Assembly (NCBI RefSeq): GCF_900185645.1
Contig: NZ_FYAM01000002.1
Span: 1 to 64,000 of the forward strand
Length of the DNA: 64,000 nucleotides
Reading direction: 5' to 3'
From: Clostridium sp. BSD9I1
GTDB taxonomy: Bacteria > Bacillota > Clostridia > Clostridiales > Clostridiaceae
Shown piece after piece: positions 1 to 8,806 of this stretch; the stretch's first letter is position 1, and each line of letters starts with the position of its first letter. The position numbers and the translations under genes are program-made. The notes beneath the pieces are model-generated. The model saw only the letters and a list, made by a program, of their open reading frames with translations. It made no database searches and was not told the DNA's origin.

Positions 1-37
1 GCGTTCGTCCTGAGCCAGGATCAAACTCTCAATTTAA
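1..37 (-). rRNA. 16S ribosomal RNA, 5' end (partial)
   Basis: The reverse complement of the first bases reads as the conserved 16S 5' end (GAGAGTTTGATCCTGGCTCA and onward). Only the first ~37 nt of the gene are inside the window and the rest lies to the left. The exact mature 5' end is set by analogy and could be off by a few bases. Confidence 0.97.
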
Positions 38-150
38 AAGTTTAATCTGTTTCGCTCATCGCGTTTCTTAACATTTAACTGTTAAGTAATTGACTGGTTT
101 CTATTCTCTGTTCAATTTTCAAAGACCTTGTCGCTTTAAGCAACTTCTAT

Positions 151-179
151 ATAATAGCATTTCTATTTATATTTGTCAA
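151..179 (-). promoter_or_regulatory. rRNA operon promoter
   Basis: On the minus strand a perfect -35 TTGACA (174-179) is followed, after exactly 17 nt, by TATTAT (151-156). It lies about 110 nt upstream of the 16S 5' end, as expected for the leader of an rRNA operon. The rest of the gene-free stretch 38-407 is the AT-rich rRNA leader (38-150) and upstream DNA (180-407), in which I see nothing else definite. Confidence 0.85.
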
Positions 180-407
180 CAATCTTTCAAAATGTTTTTC
201 AAAGTATTGTTAACCACTGTGTTGCATGTCATTTATCTTATCGACGAATATTATCTTATCATGGCTTGACTCATATACTATTACTATTTAATTGCATTAA
301 CCCAAGCTAAGACACATCATCCTTTATTGCTCGACCATATACTTAATATCTCGCATAGTGATACACCCGATAAAGTTTAAAGGAAATTGCAATACAATTT
401 CCTTTAA

Positions 408-812
408 TTATGAATGTTTTACATTCCAAGTAATTTTATAACTACCTTTATGTTTTCCTTCAACTTTTAATTTATAGGTAGAATCTTTTTCTATTTTAAT
501 TGTTTTCCTAATTAACTCCTTAGGATTTTCAATTTTAAATAATTCATTATCATTTTTGTCAACTAAAGTTATTTTTAAATCTCCTTCTTTTGTAACTATT
601 TCAATATTTAAATTTAGTTCATCTCCTTCTTTAAGTTTAATAGAATTGAACTTGTGTCCATCAAAGCTTGAATATGACATCTCCATACTATTCTTAGTAT
701 TATTTTCAATAGAATTTGTTGATTTATAACTGCCACCAGAGCATCCTACTAAAAATAATATTATTAATTCGCTAATCAATACAATCATTTTATTTTTTAA
801 TTTATTAAACAT
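408..812 (-). CDS. small putative lipoprotein
   Basis: This 134-residue protein starts with a Lys-rich n-region and a hydrophobic stretch ending in LVGC at residues 21-24, a good lipobox, so Cys24 is the probable lipidation site. The mature part is hydrophilic (many Lys, Glu and Asn) and looks beta-rich, with regular alternation such as KITLVDKNDNELFKI. A GGAG lies 9 nt before the ATG. I do not recognise a family. It is probably an outer-leaflet anchored protein of unknown role. It stands alone between the rRNA promoter region and the next membrane protein gene. Confidence 0.7.
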   Translation of the reverse strand: MFNKLKNKMIVLISELIILFLVGCSGGSYKSTNSIENNTKNSMEMSYSSFDGHKFNSIKLKEGDELNLNIEIVTKEGDLKITLVDKNDNELFKIENPKELIRKTIKIEKDSTYKLKVEGKHKGSYKITWNVKHS

Positions 813-897
813 CCCTTACATCTCCAACTATATTTTTGTAGCAACCTTACCTTGCAGTATTATACTTGCATCACATAGGTCAATTACCACCTAATAT

Positions 898-1623
898 TTA
901 ACCTTCTTCTTGCTTGCAAAGAATCATAGCAAATATATGCATATAGAACCCTATAAATATAGTTATAAAACTTTTAGCTGCATATACTATGATATTAGTA
1001 TCAGGTATTATCTTTAGAACACTTGCTATTAAACTCGTTATCACACCAATTATCGCTAACTTCCAAAAATATTTCTTTCCTATCTTCCTACCTTCACTAA
1101 ATGCCTCTTCTGCACTTACATCATGATATATTAAGTAAGCTTCGCAAGGAATTACTGTTACTACTACATATACAAGAAGAATCATAACTGCTATTATGAA
1201 GAAAGGAATCATTATAGTAAAAATTGATAAAAGTGATATTCCTATAATTAGTGCACCGATTATAATAGTCAATGTCAAGTATCTTAGATAAAAATGAAGA
1301 CTATCAATAAAAGCTTCTTTGTAATTTACTTCTTCATCTCTTACTATTATTTTTATAACTAAGTATAAAAACGAATAGACTAAAGGCACTGCAAGAATGG
1401 AAATTATAATTAAAAATAAATTACTTATCACTACAGCCTTACCATTTGCGCCTGAAATATTTCTTAGCAGTGTTTCTCCTCCTGTTATCATATCGTATTT
1501 ATCCAAAGTTACACTACTACTAGTAAACTTAAAACTAGAAATTTGAAATAGTAGCTTTACCAAAATAAAGGGTAATAAAATCCTAAAACCTTCCCTGTAC
1601 TTTTCCCAAGCTTCCTTATACAT
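898..1623 (-). CDS. multi-pass membrane protein, unknown function
   Basis: The 241-residue protein has about five to six hydrophobic helices (roughly residues 15-35, 65-90, 110-135, 135-160, 185-205 and 215-235). The pattern resembles the helical membrane domain of DUF975 or glycerophosphodiester-phosphodiesterase-membrane-domain proteins: an amphipathic start, then paired helices around charged DEEV and SEGRKIGKK loops. I cannot assign a function. It has no catalytic motif and no obvious partner next to it. Confidence 0.6.
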   Translation of the reverse strand: MYKEAWEKYREGFRILLPFILVKLLFQISSFKFTSSSVTLDKYDMITGGETLLRNISGANGKAVVISNLFLIIISILAVPLVYSFLYLVIKIIVRDEEVNYKEAFIDSLHFYLRYLTLTIIIGALIIGISLLSIFTIMIPFFIIAVMILLVYVVVTVIPCEAYLIYHDVSAEEAFSEGRKIGKKYFWKLAIIGVITSLIASVLKIIPDTNIIVYAAKSFITIFIGFYMHIFAMILCKQEEG

Positions 1624-1770
1624 TTACACCCATCCCATCTATTAATGTTATACGCTGTTATTTTATCACAATATTCATACTATTACCATTTCGTAAAACT
1701 TGTTCCTATTTTTATGACGCAATACCATCTATTGTTATAATTTATGTTTATAGAATAGAAAATAGACTTC

Positions 1771-2217
1771 TTGTATATTTTTCGTATGATTACAGAAAAT
1801 ACTTTTATGGAAAAAAGATTTGTATTTTATGGTTTGTTAGGTTTTTGTATAGAGGTTCTTTGGACTGGACTTGGCTCTCTTTTTCGTGGAGATATAAAAC
1901 TTACAGGCTTCACATATATATGGATGTTTCCAATATACGGTCTAGCATTGTTTTTAGAACCCATTCATGACAAGGTAAGGCACCTTCCTTTTTATATTAG
2001 AGGAGGGATTTATACAGTACTAATATTTATAGTAGAATTTTCAACTGGAATGATATTACGAAAGGTTTTAGGTGTTTGTCCTTGGAATTATACCACTCAA
2101 CCTCTATCAATATACGGCTTAATCACATTAAGCTATGCTCCTGCTTGGTTTGTGGCTGGAATGTTTTTTGAAAGAATACACGATACTTTAATAAGAATTC
2201 AGCACAGCTTAATATAA
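1771..2217 (+). CDS. putative ABC-type permease (PF06541-like, CmpB family)
   Basis: The 148-residue protein has four hydrophobic helices and the family features FPIYGLALFLEPIHD, WNYTTQPLSIYGLI and a final FFERIHD. These resemble the small putative ABC-transporter-type integral membrane proteins of PF06541, common in Clostridia. Their transport role is not established. The longest reading frame begins at TTG 1771; an in-frame ATG lies at 1786 and neither has a strong ribosome-binding site. No ATPase gene is adjacent. It ends before a strong bidirectional terminator. Confidence 0.65.
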   Translation: MYIFRMITENTFMEKRFVFYGLLGFCIEVLWTGLGSLFRGDIKLTGFTYIWMFPIYGLALFLEPIHDKVRHLPFYIRGGIYTVLIFIVEFSTGMILRKVLGVCPWNYTTQPLSIYGLITLSYAPAWFVAGMFFERIHDTLIRIQHSLI

Positions 2218-2304
2218 CTTAAATAAGTTATATTGTTGAATTTATTTTCATTAAGCTTGTTTATGAACAAGTTTAGCTCTCCTAGTAACTTTACTGTAAA
2301 CCGT

Positions 2305-2352
2305 AAAAAAGCAAGGTACGCTAACTTATAAGTTAGCGTACCTTGCTTTTTT
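2305..2352. terminator. perfect bidirectional intrinsic terminator
   Basis: A perfect 48-nt palindrome (AAAAAAGCAAGGTACGC and on, centred on TTATAA at ~2328) gives a long GC-containing stem flanked by A6 and T6. It can terminate the plus gene ending at 2217 and the minus gene ending at 2392. Confidence 0.93.
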
Positions 2353-2391
2353 ATCATCATCATATGACTTTTCTCTTATAGTTTAAATCAT

Positions 2392-3693
2392 TTATTGTTG
2401 TATATTTATTGTCCTATCATTCTTTACTTCTGCTTTAAACCATCTTTTAGCAAATGTATTACCTACACTTCCTCCTAGAACCATAAAGATTAAAAATATC
2501 CAGCCAGACAGTGAAAAGTTAGCAATTGGAGTATATAATGCTCCTACATTACATCCATTGGCTAAACGAGTACCAATACCCATGGTGATACCACCTAATG
2601 CAAATAACGCTACTTCTCTTTTGGTTAAATGCATCTCTGACATGAATGTCTCCTTAAATTTGCCCGCAGTTAATAAGTAAATTGTTGTTCCAAGTAAGAT
2701 ACCAAAGTTCTGTACTGAAACCCCATGCTGGAAGAATGGCATAACAAAGGCTTTTGGTGACATTTTGGCAAAGGAAGCAATGGAATCAGCTGAAACTCCA
2801 AAATTCATTAAAAATTTACCAAACCAAATACCATAAGGAGTAGAAGCACCCCATCCTGCTTTCGTTACTCCCATTAGTAATGTAAATAATATACTAATAA
2901 CTATTGCACCTTGTTTTAAAGTCCATGGTTTAACGAAAAAACGATTATAAGTTGCATTACTAAAAAATTTATAATCTTTACTGTCAAATGCTTCACTCTG
3001 ATCTTGTATTTTTTCCATATTGTGACCGATGTAGGTATTTTTCTCCTTACGACGTCTTTCATAACGATAAGATAGAGAAATCACTACGCTGCAAAATACC
3101 CCCACCAATATAAGTGATCCCAAATATCCTTTTAGACCATCCCATTTGAAGAGATCTGGTAGATAAACTCCTCCACTCAATTTCTCACCAACTGGTGTTG
3201 AGAACCAAGAATTTTTAACCCATCCTGCAGTATTTTGCACAGGAAATCCAATAAATACTCCTAAACTGAAAAATATTAATGTAACTAAAGCTCTTGGTAA
3301 ACCTGTTATTAAATCAGTAAGTACTCCAGAAGCACAACATGATGAAAATGCCATACCAAATCCAAATAGCACTCCACCTAAAATCAAGCCAAAGTTAATG
3401 GGATTTATCCAAAGATCATAGCTAGTAGGATCCCCATTAAATAAAACAGCAGCAGTTAATACACATGTTATGAAGAACATGAACATCATCGTTCTCATCA
3501 ATTTCGTCGACCCAGTGTTATATGCACGATTAATACTACCTGCAAATCCTGTGTACGCTCTAGTCAAAGCATAACCTAGTCCTACTCCAATTAAAATTCT
3601 AAAAAACAGCGCATCTGTTTTTAAAAGTGTCTTACCAAAAATTAATACTAATAAAATCATTATAAATCCTAAAATATTTTCTGTCTTTTTCAT
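2392..3693 (-). CDS. YeeE/YedE (TsuA-type) sulfur-compound transporter
   Basis: This 433-residue polytopic protein contains the duplicated YeeE/YedE (PF04143) architecture. The N-terminal half carries SSCCASGVLTD (about residues 115-125) and the C-terminal half carries ANGCNVGALYTPIANFSLSGW (about residues 375-395). Conserved small-residue plus Cys motifs of this kind line the thiosulfate path in characterised TsuA proteins. The probable role is uptake of thiosulfate or a related sulfane-sulfur compound across the cytoplasmic membrane. It follows the CoA-disulfide/rhodanese reductase gene, which could process the imported sulfur. GGAGG lies 5 nt before the ATG. The precise substrate is inferred. 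Confidence 0.85.
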   Translation of the reverse strand: MKKTENILGFIMILLVLIFGKTLLKTDALFFRILIGVGLGYALTRAYTGFAGSINRAYNTGSTKLMRTMMFMFFITCVLTAAVLFNGDPTSYDLWINPINFGLILGGVLFGFGMAFSSCCASGVLTDLITGLPRALVTLIFFSLGVFIGFPVQNTAGWVKNSWFSTPVGEKLSGGVYLPDLFKWDGLKGYLGSLILVGVFCSVVISLSYRYERRRKEKNTYIGHNMEKIQDQSEAFDSKDYKFFSNATYNRFFVKPWTLKQGAIVISILFTLLMGVTKAGWGASTPYGIWFGKFLMNFGVSADSIASFAKMSPKAFVMPFFQHGVSVQNFGILLGTTIYLLTAGKFKETFMSEMHLTKREVALFALGGITMGIGTRLANGCNVGALYTPIANFSLSGWIFLIFMVLGGSVGNTFAKRWFKAEVKNDRTINIQQ

Positions 3694-3731
3694 TTTTACC
3701 TCCTATTATTTATTCTTAGCTTTTTATTTTT

Positions 3732-3779
3732 ATGCAAGTTTGCTTAATTGTGAAAATCACATATAAGCTAAACTTGCAT
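3732..3779 (-). other. intercistronic stem-loop
   Basis: A long imperfect inverted repeat (ATGCAAGTTT against AAACTTGCAT, with GCTTA/TAAGC continuing the stem) lies between the reductase gene and the transporter gene. There is no T-run after it on the minus strand. It therefore looks like an mRNA-processing or stabilising hairpin within an operon rather than a full terminator. Confidence 0.6.
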
Positions 3780-3790
3780 GTAATTTCATA

Positions 3791-5491
3791 TTATAGGAAA
3801 TTATAGTCTGTAACTATCTTTTCTCTATCAATTGTCTGATCATTAAAATATTCAAAGAAAGATATTCCCATAAATCCACCATATATATTATAGATATTAT
3901 CAAAACCTAACTGTTGAAGGGCAACTGCTGCATTATAGCTTCTTTGTGCACTTCTGCAGTGTAAGTATACTGGCTGGTCTTTAGGTATTTCATTTATTCT
4001 ATCTCTTAACTCGCTAAGCGGTATGTTTTTAGCTCCTTTTATGTGGCTTAACTCATACTCTGGTTTTTCTCTTACGTCTATTATATAAGCACCTTTTTCA
4101 ACAAGTTCTCTTACTGAGCTATCTGGAACTTGCTTAAATACTCCGTTTAATAAGTTTGAACCAACGTATCCTGCAAAGTTAACTACATCTTTAGCAGTTC
4201 CAAACGGCGGAGCATAGCATAATTCTAAATCTCTTAAATCATTTATATTTGCACCAAACTTAATAGATGTTGCAATTACGTCCATTCTCTTATCAACATT
4301 TCCTCTGCCAATTGCTTGAGCACCTAATATTTTTCCAGTTGGTATTTCAAATAATAACTTGAAGTGCAGTGGTTCACATCCTGGCATTAAACCAACCTTA
4401 TCTCCCGGAATCACTTTAACTACTTCATATTTAATGTTTAAGTTTAAAGCCTTTATCATTTCTTCAGTGAGTCCTGTTGCTGCTGCATTGTAATCGAAAC
4501 ATTTTACTACAGATGAACCAATGAATCCTGTGTTTGATACAAGCATTCCGTGAATGTGGTCAGCAACTTGTCTTGCCTGCTTTTGTGCTGGACCTGCTAA
4601 TGCTAATTTAGTTTGAACCCCTGCTAATGCATGATAAACTTCTATAGCATCTCCAACAGCATATATATCTTTATCATTTGTTCTGTAGTTCTGATCTACC
4701 TTTATTGCTCCTGTTTCTCCAATTTCAAGTCCTGCTTTAACTGCAAGGTCTGTTTCTGGAGCTACACCAATTGCCATAACAACTGCTTCTGCTTCTATTT
4801 TCTTTCCAGATTCTAAAACTACAGTATCTTTTTCAAAGGAGTTTACTTTATCATTAACTATTAAATTCACACCCTTATCAAACATTTCTTTATGAAGTAT
4901 CTGAGCCATATCATAATCAAATGTTTTCATTATGTGTGCTGCAGCCTCTACTAAAGTCACATTATAACCTGATTCCTTTAAGTTTTCAGCAACCTCAACT
5001 CCAATAAATCCTGCTCCAATTACTGCTACATTTTTGCTTTCAGTATTTTTTACAAATCTATTTAGCTTGTCTATATCTACAACGTTTCTTACTGTAAATA
5101 AGTTTACTTTTTCAATTCCCTTTATTGGTGGAACTACTGCCTTTGCACCTGGGGATAATATTAGTTTGTCATAATCCTCAGTATATGTTTCTCCAGTTAA
5201 TACATTTTTAACTGTAACTTCTTTCTTTTCCCTATTGATATCCACCACTTCATTGTGTACTCTAGCATCTATATTGTATTGTGCTAAGAATTTATTTGGA
5301 TGCATTAAAACTAAATCCTCTGATTTTTCTACTGTTCCACTTAAATGATATGGTAAGCAGCAGTTGGAAAAAGATACATGTGGATCCCTTTCAAACATTA
5401 TTATTTTATCATTTTCTCCAAGTCTTCTAAGCCTTGCTGCTGCGGACGCTCCACCTGCAACTCCACCTACTATTAAGAATTTTCTACTCAT
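3791..5491 (-). CDS. CoA-disulfide/persulfide reductase with rhodanese domain
   Basis: The protein is an FAD- and NAD(P)H-dependent pyridine-nucleotide-disulfide oxidoreductase. It has N-terminal GGVAGGASAAARLRR (FAD), the active-site motif SFSNCCLPYHLSG at residues 40-52, and a second Rossmann motif IGAGFIGVEVAENL. The C-terminal rhodanese domain has the active loop HCRSAQRS with Cys512. This is the CoADR-rhodanese or NADH-dependent persulfide reductase architecture, which reduces CoA-disulfides, CoA-persulfides or polysulfide. The start at 5491 is chosen because GGAGGT lies 6 nt upstream; the longer ATG at 5512 has no ribosome-binding site. Two adjacent cysteines (44, 45) occupy the redox site. 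It is followed by the TsuA-type transporter. The preferred substrate is inferred. Confidence 0.9.
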   Translation of the reverse strand: MSRKFLIVGGVAGGASAAARLRRLGENDKIIMFERDPHVSFSNCCLPYHLSGTVEKSEDLVLMHPNKFLAQYNIDARVHNEVVDINREKKEVTVKNVLTGETYTEDYDKLILSPGAKAVVPPIKGIEKVNLFTVRNVVDIDKLNRFVKNTESKNVAVIGAGFIGVEVAENLKESGYNVTLVEAAAHIMKTFDYDMAQILHKEMFDKGVNLIVNDKVNSFEKDTVVLESGKKIEAEAVVMAIGVAPETDLAVKAGLEIGETGAIKVDQNYRTNDKDIYAVGDAIEVYHALAGVQTKLALAGPAQKQARQVADHIHGMLVSNTGFIGSSVVKCFDYNAAATGLTEEMIKALNLNIKYEVVKVIPGDKVGLMPGCEPLHFKLLFEIPTGKILGAQAIGRGNVDKRMDVIATSIKFGANINDLRDLELCYAPPFGTAKDVVNFAGYVGSNLLNGVFKQVPDSSVRELVEKGAYIIDVREKPEYELSHIKGAKNIPLSELRDRINEIPKDQPVYLHCRSAQRSYNAAVALQQLGFDNIYNIYGGFMGISFFEYFNDQTIDREKIVTDYNFL

Positions 5492-5659
5492 ATATTTACC
5501 TCCATATTTCATGTTAATTTTTATACTATTTACTTCATTTTAGTACTTTTTCTTATGAAGAATAATTAACAATTTAATTTTCTATTTTAAAGAATAATAT
5601 ACAAACAAATACACTGTTATCAATATATCTACACAATACTTTATAGAACCATTCATATC

Positions 5660-5754
5660 CCTTGTTAATTTTCTCTCAATCACAATGTTAATTATAATAC
5701 AACATTATAGATTTTGATAATAAATAAGCGTTATACACCATAACAGTTTCTTAT
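5660..5754 (-). promoter_or_regulatory. LysR-type promoter of the reductase-transporter operon
   Basis: On the minus strand there is an ATAA-N7-TTAT box (5740-5754), a TATAAT -10 (5691-5696) with a poor -35, then GATTGAGA (5674-5681) and TTAACAAGG (5660-5668). The same four elements with the same box-to--10 distance occur at 8807-8902. The box centre lies ~62 nt before the predicted start site, the usual LysR recognition position. The gene-free stretch 5492-5888 otherwise holds the 5' leader and the terminator at 5812-5868. Confidence 0.7.
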
Positions 5755-5811
5755 ATATGAAATTCTATATAATGATTTCTTATACATTAAATATCATATA
5801 GAAACCTTTTC

Positions 5812-5868
5812 ATTAAAAATAAAAGTGCCTTATATACAAACATTGATAGAGTTTGTATATAAGGCACT
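5812..5868 (-). terminator. terminator of the taurine-type ABC operon
   Basis: An 18-bp perfect stem (5824-5841 with 5851-5868; AGTGCCTTATATACAAAC) is followed on the minus strand by a T-rich tail TTTTATTTTTA. It lies 20 nt after the ATPase gene ending at 5889. Confidence 0.93.
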
Positions 5869-5888
5869 ATCTAATACTATTTATATCT

Positions 5889-6704
5889 TTAAGAAAATTT
5901 AAGTTCTTCATTTTGATACTTGATAATATCTAATATTTCTTCTCTTATATCCATATATTTAGATGTATATCTTGTATTTTCATGATTTACACCTGATATA
6001 TTACAAGTGAAATTTGTATCAAATTCCTTGACAATTTTACCTGGTCTACTTGACATTACAATAATCCTTGTGCCAAGTGATAATGCTTCATCCACATCAT
6101 GAGTAATAAGAAAAACTGTATTTCCTATCGTAGCCCAAACCTTTTTTATTAAAGTTTGCATATTTTGTCTTGTTAAAGCATCTAATGCCCCAAATGGTTC
6201 ATCCATTAAAATCACTCTTGGTTTATTCACTAAAACTCTTGCAAGAGAAGCTCTTTGCTTCATACCTCCTGACAGTTCATAGGGCTTATGCTTTTCAAAA
6301 CCTTTTAGTTCAACAAGTTCTAAGTATTTATCAGTACATTGTTCAAGTTCGCTTTTGGGAATTTTTCTCATTTTTAGTCCAAAAGCAACATTATCATGGA
6401 CATTTAACCACGGATATAAGGTAGGGCTTTGAAAAACCACACCTCTATGCCAATCAGGCCCACTAATAATCTCATTATCCATTTTAGCTTCGCCATCCGA
6501 TGGTTTAAGAAAGCCTGCAATAATCTTTAACAGTGTACTTTTACCACAACCTGATGGACCGAGCACACATATGAACTCCCCTTCTTTAATATCTAAATTT
6601 ATATTTTGAAGAGCAATAACTTCGCCTTTTTCACCAGAGTATCTAAAATTTACATCTTTTAAGGTTATAACCTGCTCTGTTTTACCCTTTACTATCTCAT
6701 CCAT
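5889..6704 (-). CDS. ABC transporter ATPase, taurine/sulfonate/nitrate family
   Basis: The 271-residue ATPase has Walker [10 protein letters not shown] (about residues 49-57), Q-loop VFQSPTLYPW, signature LSGGMKQRASLARVL, Walker [13 protein letters not shown] and the H-loop THDVDEALSLG. These match the TauB/SsuB/NrtD subfamily. It energises uptake through the permease encoded at 7839-8618, with the binding lipoprotein at 6744-7784. The order on the mRNA is permease, binding protein, ATPase. Sulfur-compound uptake is inferred from the family and from the surrounding sulfur genes. Confidence 0.9.
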   Translation of the reverse strand: MDEIVKGKTEQVITLKDVNFRYSGEKGEVIALQNINLDIKEGEFICVLGPSGCGKSTLLKIIAGFLKPSDGEAKMDNEIISGPDWHRGVVFQSPTLYPWLNVHDNVAFGLKMRKIPKSELEQCTDKYLELVELKGFEKHKPYELSGGMKQRASLARVLVNKPRVILMDEPFGALDALTRQNMQTLIKKVWATIGNTVFLITHDVDEALSLGTRIIVMSSRPGKIVKEFDTNFTCNISGVNHENTRYTSKYMDIREEILDIIKYQNEELKFS

Positions 6705-6743
6705 TGGAAACTCTCCATTTCTATTATACTGCTTAAAACCTTA

Positions 6744-7784
6744 TTATTTTAAAGCATTTTCTATATATGATGGATTTACAGCTTTTTCAAAAACATCTAG
6801 TTTCGGTTCATTCATAAGGCTCTTTTGTTTATATAAGAAATCAGCTGTATCCTTTAATGAATTTACTAAATTACCTTTTTTCTCACTCGTTCCAAAGTAT
6901 GCAGGATCCAATTGTTGCTCTGCAGCAAGCCAAATAGACCCTTTTGTTTGCTTTAGTGCTTCTTCTTCCGTAATATTTAATTCTTTGGCAATTGTTTTAA
7001 CTGCCTCTCGTTGATTTTCATTATATAGCTTAACAGCTTTATTTACCGCTTTTATGTACTTTGATACTATATCTGGATACTTCTGTGAAAATTCTCTTCT
7101 AACAACCTCTACATTAGATGTAACCACGCCTTTTGCCGCCATGTCCTTGCTCGAAAGCAGCATTTTGCCATCCTTTAAAAGGTTAGAAAGTGTAGGTTCC
7201 CAAGCATAAGCTGCATCTATATCTCCTCTTTGCCACGCTGCGTATATTTCAGGCATCTGCATGTCGTATAAAGTTACGTCTTTTTGAGAAATACCATTTA
7301 GCTCTAAAGCCTTTAATAAGCTGTAATGTGTTGTAGTAGTAAATGGTGTAGCAATCTTTTTGCCTACAAGATCCTTCACTGAATTAATATTGGAATCTTT
7401 TTTAACTACTAATTTTTCTGCTTCTCCAAGTACTTCATGTATCCAAATCGTTTCTACATCAATACCACTGGCAATGCCCTGCGTTGCAGAAGCTGACCCA
7501 AGCAAGGCAAAGTCAATATCCTTTGAAACAAGAGCATTTCTTATATCCCCTGCTTCAAATTGAATAATATTAACTTTAACTCCAAGCTCTTCTTCAAAAT
7601 ACTTCTTTGATATAGCAATTTTTTCATCATTAGGCATTACTTGAGTACCTATATTTACAACCTTAGGCGCCCCTGTTGAAGTTGTATTATTTTCTGTAGT
7701 TTTTTTCGAAGTTCCACATGCTGCACATAATGCTGTTACTATAGTAAGCATTATAATATTTGCTAGTATCTTTTTTAGTTTCAT
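6744..7784 (-). CDS. TauA/SsuA-type substrate-binding lipoprotein
   Basis: The 346-residue protein has a lipoprotein signal ending in ALCAAC, then a Ser/Thr/Asn linker and a periplasmic-binding type 2 fold of the NMT1/OpuAC-like class. Typical segments are GDIRNALVSKDIDFALLGSA, WIHEVLGEAEKLVVKK and the hinge-region motif QRGDIDAAYAWEP. These are closest in pattern to TauA-type aliphatic sulfonate binders. The start at 7784 has AGGAG 8 nt upstream; a GTG nine bases further upstream overlaps the ribosome-binding site and is unlikely. The substrate is inferred as a sulfonate or similar small anion. Confidence 0.88.
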   Translation of the reverse strand: MKLKKILANIIMLTIVTALCAACGTSKKTTENNTTSTGAPKVVNIGTQVMPNDEKIAISKKYFEEELGVKVNIIQFEAGDIRNALVSKDIDFALLGSASATQGIASGIDVETIWIHEVLGEAEKLVVKKDSNINSVKDLVGKKIATPFTTTTHYSLLKALELNGISQKDVTLYDMQMPEIYAAWQRGDIDAAYAWEPTLSNLLKDGKMLLSSKDMAAKGVVTSNVEVVRREFSQKYPDIVSKYIKAVNKAVKLYNENQREAVKTIAKELNITEEEALKQTKGSIWLAAEQQLDPAYFGTSEKKGNLVNSLKDTADFLYKQKSLMNEPKLDVFEKAVNPSYIENALK

Positions 7785-7838
7785 AATTATCACTCCTATG
7801 CAAATTACTTTTTCTATATCTTTTGCTTTTTACAACTT

Positions 7839-8618
7839 TTATTCTTTCCCCTTCCAAGGGACAACTTTGTGCTCAATAAGTTGTATACTTTTATCCAATA
7901 AAATACCTGTTATTCCCATTATAATGATTCCTAAGAAAATGATGTCACTTCTCAAGTAACGACTTGCATCTAATACCATCCACCCGATCCCAGAGTTCGC
8001 TGCAACCATTTCAGCAGATACTAAGGTGGTGTAAGCAACACCTAATGCTGTTCTAAGTCCTGTAAATATATCAGGCAAACATGCTGGAACTATTACATAA
8101 ATAAATATTTGCAATTTATTAGCGCCTACTATGTAAGCACTGTTTATATAATCTTCCTTTATCTTTATAACCGCTGCTACGCAAGAAATATAAATAGGTG
8201 CAAAGCAAGCTAAGAATAAAAGTGCAATCTTAGACTCGTTTTCAATTCCTAACCATAAAACTAATAGTGTATAATAAGCTAATGGCGGAAGTGGACGGTA
8301 AAACTCTATAACAGGTTCTAAAATAGCCCTAATCTTTGAATTATAGCCACTTGCAAGGCCTAAGGGAACTGCAAGAATAACTGCACATACAAAAGCAATA
8401 ATAAGTCTTTCCATACTTGCTCCTAAATGCTCTAGCAATGTGTAATTCTTATATCCATTTTCCATAATACCAATAAAAGCAATCCATACGGATTGTGGAG
8501 ATGGCACTAATTTAGGATCAACCAATCCTTGCATTGCTGTTATAAACCATATAGCTAAAATAATGAACACTGTTCCAAAAGCTAGCACTTTTTCATATGT
8601 ATTTTTTTTACCCACCAT
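7839..8618 (-). CDS. ABC transporter permease, taurine/sulfonate type
   Basis: The 259-residue protein has six predicted helices. The EAA-type cytoplasmic loop reads NSAYIVGANKLQIFIYVIVPACLPDIFTGLRTALG in outline, as in TauC/SsuC/NrtB. A GLASGYNSK segment and ends near IELVEHKV-like residues are also typical. It is the first gene of a three-gene transporter operon read leftward. It lies behind a leader with a short intrinsic terminator (8746-8772) and a LysR-type promoter (8807-8902). Confidence 0.9.
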   Translation of the reverse strand: MVGKKNTYEKVLAFGTVFIILAIWFITAMQGLVDPKLVPSPQSVWIAFIGIMENGYKNYTLLEHLGASMERLIIAFVCAVILAVPLGLASGYNSKIRAILEPVIEFYRPLPPLAYYTLLVLWLGIENESKIALLFLACFAPIYISCVAAVIKIKEDYINSAYIVGANKLQIFIYVIVPACLPDIFTGLRTALGVAYTTLVSAEMVAANSGIGWMVLDASRYLRSDIIFLGIIIMGITGILLDKSIQLIEHKVVPWKGKE

Positions 8619-8745
8619 TATTCCTCATTTCTTTTAGGTTGTACTATAATAAATAGTATTAAAGTACTACGAATTTTATAAAAAATTGTAATTATACTTC
8701 AAATCTTCATGCTCCTCAGGTGCCCAAGGGATTACTATTATAGCA

Positions 8746-8772
8746 TAAAAAAAGTTAGATATTTCTCTAACT
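8746..8772 (-). terminator. attenuator-like terminator in the ABC operon leader
   Basis: On the minus strand AGTTAGA (8766-8772) pairs with TCTAACT (8753-8759) and is followed by seven Ts. It lies ~70 nt after the predicted transcription start and ~130 nt before the permease ATG. An upstream CAAGGGA can alternatively pair with a downstream TCCCTTG that flanks this hairpin. This suggests conditional termination. No known riboswitch class was recognised. Confidence 0.5.
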
Positions 8773-8806
8773 CCCTTGTCATATAAAGGTTATATAGTTT
8801 AACCAG